A stretch of 64,000 nucleotides of DNA from the NCBI RefSeq assembly GCF_014198605.1, contig NZ_JACIHU010000009.1; one strand, written 5' to 3'. The translations under genes were made by a program, and so were the position numbers. The number at the start of each line of letters is the position of its first letter. The first letter of the stretch is position 1. The notes beneath the pieces were generated by a model that ran no database searches, was not told where the DNA came from, and worked only from the letters and a program-made list of their open reading frames with translations. The stretch comes from Rhizobium etli_C (lineage in GTDB: Bacteria; Pseudomonadota; Alphaproteobacteria; Rhizobiales; Rhizobiaceae). This document shows, one piece after another, positions 57,804 to 64,000 of the stretch.

Positions 57804-58018
57804 TTTTCTGTCCTTCACTCCTTGTATCGGCACGTCAGGCGCAAACACAAAAGAAAACAGGTCCCGAAGGGGAGCTTCGGAACCGTGCCACAATCCTAGT
57901 TAAGTGCTTATAGCAGATCGCCAAGGCCGATTTCCAGAAAATTCGCATAAACGCAACGCAACCCCCGCGATATCAGGTGATGCGCCTGAAAATCGGGGCG
58001 GTAGTGGGACGGGCCGGA

Positions 58019-58049
58019 TTGACTTTGTATATTAGAACATATAGTGAAC
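58019..58049. promoter_or_regulatory. Promoter with an alphaproteobacterial SOS (LexA) box
   Basis: GAAC-ATATAGT-GAAC at 58035-58049 is a perfect GAAC-N7-GAAC direct repeat, the LexA site known in alphaproteobacteria. It overlaps the probable -10 (TATAGT, 58040-58045) of a TTGACT promoter (58019-58024, spacing 15), so LexA would block initiation directly. It ends at the base before the ATG of the radical SAM gene, so the mRNA may be nearly leaderless. Confidence 0.82.
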
Positions 58050-59288
58050 ATGCACATGAAGAAGTCGCTTGCCGAACGCTTGGCCATTCTTTCCGATGCC
58101 GCGAAATATGACGCTTCCTGCGCCTCCAGCGGCACGGTGAAACGCGATTCGGGCACAAGCGGCGGGCTCGGCTCAACCGAGGGATCCGGCATCTGCCATG
58201 CCTATGCGCCGGATGGTCGGTGCATTTCGCTCCTGAAGATCCTGCTGACCAATTTCTGCATCTACGACTGCGCTTATTGCGTCAATCGCTCGTCGAGCAA
58301 TGTCGAACGGGCGCGTTTTACACCCGAAGAGGTGATCTGGCTGACGCTGGAATTCTATCGCCGCAACTATATCGAAGGCCTCTTCCTTTCCTCCGGCATT
58401 ATCCGTTCGTCCGATTACACGATGGAGGAAATGGTCCGCATCGTCCGCGAACTGCGGGTGACGCACGCTTTCCGCGGTTATATCCATCTGAAATCGATCC
58501 CCGAGGCGTCGCCGCGGCTGATCGAGGAGGCGGGGCTTTATGCCGACCGGCTGTCGCTCAATATCGAGCTGCCGACGGATAACGGCATCAGCCGCTTCGC
58601 GCCGGAAAAGAAGCCTGCCAATATCCGGAGATCGATGGCTGATCTGAGACTGAAGATCGAGGCGGCCGGCGAGCCGACGCTGAAAAGCAAGAAACGTCAG
58701 CGTTTCGTCCCGGCCGGGCAGAGCACGCAGATGATCGTCGGCGCCGACGGCGCGAGTGATGCAACCATCCTGGCGACCAGCGGCCGGCTTTACAGCAGCT
58801 ACGGCCTCAAGCGCGTCTATTATTCCGCCTTCAGCCCGATCCCTGACGCCTCGAAGAACCTGCCGCTGATCAAGCCGCCGCTGATGCGCGAGCACCGGCT
58901 CTATCAGGCCGACTGGCTCTACCGCTTCTATGGTTTCGGCATCGACGAGATCACCGCCAATCAGGCGGGCGGCATGCTCGATCTCAATCTCGACCCGAAG
59001 CTTGCCTGGGCGCTTGCCAACCGGGCCGAATTCCCCGTCGATATCAACAGGGCCGAGCGTGAACAGCTGCTGCGCGTGCCCGGCCTTGGCACCAAGACGG
59101 TCAAGGCAATCGTTTCGGCGCGTCGTTTTCGCCGTCTGCGGCTCGACGATCTCTCGCGACTCGGCGTTTCGATCAAGAAGGTCCAGTCGTTCATCTCGGC
59201 GGAAGGCTGGTCGCCGCGCCGGCTGATCGATAGGCCGGATCTTCGCGCCATGTTCGAGCCGCAGCCTGAACAATTGTCGTTGCTGTGA
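58050..59288 (+). CDS. Putative DNA modification/repair radical SAM protein
   Basis: 412 residues from the ATG at 58050; a GTG at 58044 lies inside the SOS box and an ATG at 58056 is also possible. The [4Fe-4S]-SAM motif is CIYDCAYC (Cys at about 70, 74 and 77), preceded by AAKYDASCASSG and GICHAYAPDGRC, which hold further conserved Cys. The C-terminal part has a helix-hairpin-helix DNA-binding segment (LLRVPGLGTKTVKAIVSARRF). This family usually pairs with a DUF4130-UdgX gene, as here. The SOS box upstream and an overlapping UdgX gene point to a damage-inducible DNA repair role; the chemistry is unknown. Confidence 0.9.
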   Translation: MHMKKSLAERLAILSDAAKYDASCASSGTVKRDSGTSGGLGSTEGSGICHAYAPDGRCISLLKILLTNFCIYDCAYCVNRSSSNVERARFTPEEVIWLTLEFYRRNYIEGLFLSSGIIRSSDYTMEEMVRIVRELRVTHAFRGYIHLKSIPEASPRLIEEAGLYADRLSLNIELPTDNGISRFAPEKKPANIRRSMADLRLKIEAAGEPTLKSKKRQRFVPAGQSTQMIVGADGASDATILATSGRLYSSYGLKRVYYSAFSPIPDASKNLPLIKPPLMREHRLYQADWLYRFYGFGIDEITANQAGGMLDLNLDPKLAWALANRAEFPVDINRAEREQLLRVPGLGTKTVKAIVSARRFRRLRLDDLSRLGVSIKKVQSFISAEGWSPRRLIDRPDLRAMFEPQPEQLSLL

Positions 59289-60742
59289 TGCGCCGGGTCG
59301 TGCTTGCAGGACGCGGAGATCTTGCCGAATGGCGTCATGCCGCGCGCGCCTTGGCGGCCGCTGGCATAGTGCCTGAGGAGATCGAGTGGCGCGAAAAAAG
59401 TGCGGAGGCCGATCTTTCCTTTCAGCGCGACGCCATGCCGCCGCCGCCGGCGCCATCACGCAAGCCGATGACGGTGCCGCCCACCTTCATCGAGCTTGCC
59501 GAGACGGTTCTCTGCCATTCCGATCCGGCGCGCTTCTCGCTGCTTTACCGTCTGCTCTGGCGGCTGCAGCTGGACCGGCAGCTGCTTGAGGTGACCTCCG
59601 ACGAGGATGTCGTGCGTGCCAGGCTGATGGCGAAAAACGTGCATCGCGACGCGCACAAGATGACGGCCTTCGTCCGCTTCAAGGAGGTTGGCGCGGTTTC
59701 CGCGAGGCGGCGAAAATTCATCGCCTGGTTCGAGCCGGACCACCATATCGTCCGGCGGACGGCGCCCTTCTTCCAACGACGTTTCACCGACATGGACTGG
59801 CTGATCGCCACGCCCAAGGGGTCGGCCGCCTGGGACGGCGAGCGGCTGACGATCAGCGACGAACCTTGCGAGAAGCCCAATCTTACCGATGCCACCGATG
59901 AGCTCTGGCGCACCTATTATGCCAGCATCTTCAATCCGGCGCGATTGAAGCTGAAGGCGATGCAGGCGGAGATGCCGAAGAAATACTGGAAGAACCTGCC
60001 GGAGGCCGATCTCATTCCTGGCTTGATTGCATCGGCCGAAAGCAAGGTGCGGGAAATGGCGGCAAGGGAGGCAACACAATCTTTGCCTTTTCACGATCGG
60101 CTGCAGCAGGCTGCGCGCAGTCTTCCGGCCGAGCCCGAGCTTCCGGCGGGCACGCTGGAAGCACTGCGCGCGGAGGCTGCCGTCTGCACGCGCTGTCCGC
60201 TTCACGCCAAGGCGACGCAGACGGTCTTCGGGGAGGGGCCGCGCAATGCGGAGGTCATGTTCGTCGGCGAGCAGCCCGGCGATCAGGAGGATATTGCTGG
60301 ACGCCCCTTCGTCGGTCCGGCGGGCAGGCTTTTCGATCAGGTGATTGCGGAGGCGGGCATCGACCGGTCGACGCTCTACGTCACCAATGCCGTCAAGCAT
60401 TTCAAATACGAGCCGCGCGGCAAGCGGCGCATCCACCAGAAGCCCACTATGGGAGAGGTGAAGCATTGCCGCTGGTGGCTCGATCTGGAATTGGCGCTGG
60501 TCAAGCCGAAGCTGATCGTCGCCATGGGGGCGACGGCACTTGCGGCGCTGACCGATGTGAAAGGCCGCTTGCAGGATGTCAGAGGAAGGGCGATGGCGAT
60601 CGAAGGAGGGCGCACGCTCTTCGTGACGGTGCATCCGTCCTATCTGCTGCGCATTCCCGACGAACAGCTGAAGGCTGAGGAAATGGCGCGCTTTCGTCAG
60701 GATATGTTGGAGATTCAGCGGCTTATGAAAGCAGCTGCATAA
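59288..60742 (+). CDS. udgX: UdgX-family uracil-DNA binding protein fused to DUF4130
   Basis: 484 residues from the ATG at 59288, which overlaps the radical SAM stop by one base (TGATG). Residues 1-250 form a DUF4130 domain. Residues about 290-480 are a family-4-like uracil-DNA glycosylase with Cys residues CTRCPL (300, 303) and C394, GEQPGDQED (327-335), and HPSYLLR (449-455). The loop GKRRIHQKP with H383 is the UdgX signature; in Mycobacterium smegmatis this His attaches covalently to the abasic site after uracil removal. The fused DUF4130 and the radical SAM partner form a recurrent gene pair. SOS control is inferred from the upstream box. Confidence 0.93.
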   Translation: MRRVVLAGRGDLAEWRHAARALAAAGIVPEEIEWREKSAEADLSFQRDAMPPPPAPSRKPMTVPPTFIELAETVLCHSDPARFSLLYRLLWRLQLDRQLLEVTSDEDVVRARLMAKNVHRDAHKMTAFVRFKEVGAVSARRRKFIAWFEPDHHIVRRTAPFFQRRFTDMDWLIATPKGSAAWDGERLTISDEPCEKPNLTDATDELWRTYYASIFNPARLKLKAMQAEMPKKYWKNLPEADLIPGLIASAESKVREMAAREATQSLPFHDRLQQAARSLPAEPELPAGTLEALRAEAAVCTRCPLHAKATQTVFGEGPRNAEVMFVGEQPGDQEDIAGRPFVGPAGRLFDQVIAEAGIDRSTLYVTNAVKHFKYEPRGKRRIHQKPTMGEVKHCRWWLDLELALVKPKLIVAMGATALAALTDVKGRLQDVRGRAMAIEGGRTLFVTVHPSYLLRIPDEQLKAEEMARFRQDMLEIQRLMKAAA

Positions 60743-60760
60743 GTTGATTCTGGTTGAGCT

Positions 60761-60789
60761 CAGCGACAGCGCTCAAGGCGCTGTCGCTG
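60761..60789. terminator. 12-bp perfect hairpin between udgX and carB
   Basis: CAGCGACAGCGC / GCGCTGTCGCTG around TCAAG. It lies 18 bases past the udgX stop with only a weak TTCC after it, so termination strength is uncertain. Confidence 0.55.
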
Positions 60790-60808
60790 TTCCAGTTCTA
60801 TTCCGGAT

Positions 60809-60831
60809 GCAAAACCGCGGCGCGGTTTTGC
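60809..60831 (-). terminator. Palindrome after carB, probable terminator
   Basis: GCAAAACCGCG / CGCGGTTTTGC with a single central base, 16 bases past the carB stop on the minus strand. It can fold into a tight hairpin ending in TTTTGC. Confidence 0.5.
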
Positions 60832-60847
60832 TGAAATTGCTCTCATC

Positions 60848-64000
<3,153 letters not shown>

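Overview
This 64 kb window is chromosomal core DNA from a GC-rich alphaproteobacterium, most likely a Rhizobium of the R. leguminosarum / R. etli group. The evidence is a ClpS2-type adaptor, the dctA-dctBD locus with a sigma-54 promoter, an LpcC/LpsB-type LPS core mannosyltransferase beside dctA, a trxB-lsrB pair flanked by tandem AbcR-like sRNAs, a BA14K protein, a CarB with an extra internal segment, and two families of palindromic intergenic repeats. No phage, integrase, insertion sequence, CRISPR array, rRNA or tRNA was recognised.

Layout. 0-14 kb is housekeeping: the 3' end of petC, apt, a translationally coupled MaoC pair, ychF, a MazE/AbrB-PIN toxin-antitoxin pair with a 30-bp perfect operator-like palindrome, clpS2, pth, a GGDEF-EAL protein followed by a periplasmic binding protein, rplY, an unrecognised exported protein and prs. 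14-22.5 kb holds a lipoprotein, the run lgt / midA-like methyltransferase / pgeF / M24 protein, ubiK, and ybjN-proC-csaA. 22.5-31 kb is regulatory and envelope: an SH3 protein, a MarR / OmpR-type regulator / histidine kinase run resembling petP-petR plus a kinase, an HxlR/SDR divergent pair, BA14K, cspA, an EamA exporter. 30.6-37 kb has a PQQ-type sugar dehydrogenase, a Gram-negative sortase with its VIT/VWA substrate, and a GT39-like glycosyltransferase. 37-48 kb has an aspartate aminotransferase, a Phd-PIN toxin-antitoxin pair, two further glycosyltransferase-like genes, a Ca2+/H+ antiporter, a LysR gene next to a frameshifted epimerase, an APH-like kinase and an ArsR/Old Yellow Enzyme pair. 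48-51 kb is the AbcR-lsrB-trxB-lrp locus. 51-57 kb is dctD-dctB / dctA and lpcC. 57-64 kb has greA, a radical SAM / UdgX operon preceded by an alphaproteobacterial SOS box, and the 3' part of carB.

Strongest points for follow-up: (1) two tandem sRNA genes with matching 17-bp-spaced promoters and an identically placed upstream box, adjacent to the LysR gene expected to control them; (2) a perfect GAAC-N7-GAAC LexA-type box in front of a radical SAM - UdgX operon, which suggests a DNA-damage-inducible repair module; (3) a dedicated sortase/substrate pair in a diderm; (4) a sialyltransferase-like motif in an unannotated protein next to a GT8 gene; (5) a single-base frameshift in an epimerase gene. 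Much of the rest is ordinary, well-conserved rhizobial chromosome.
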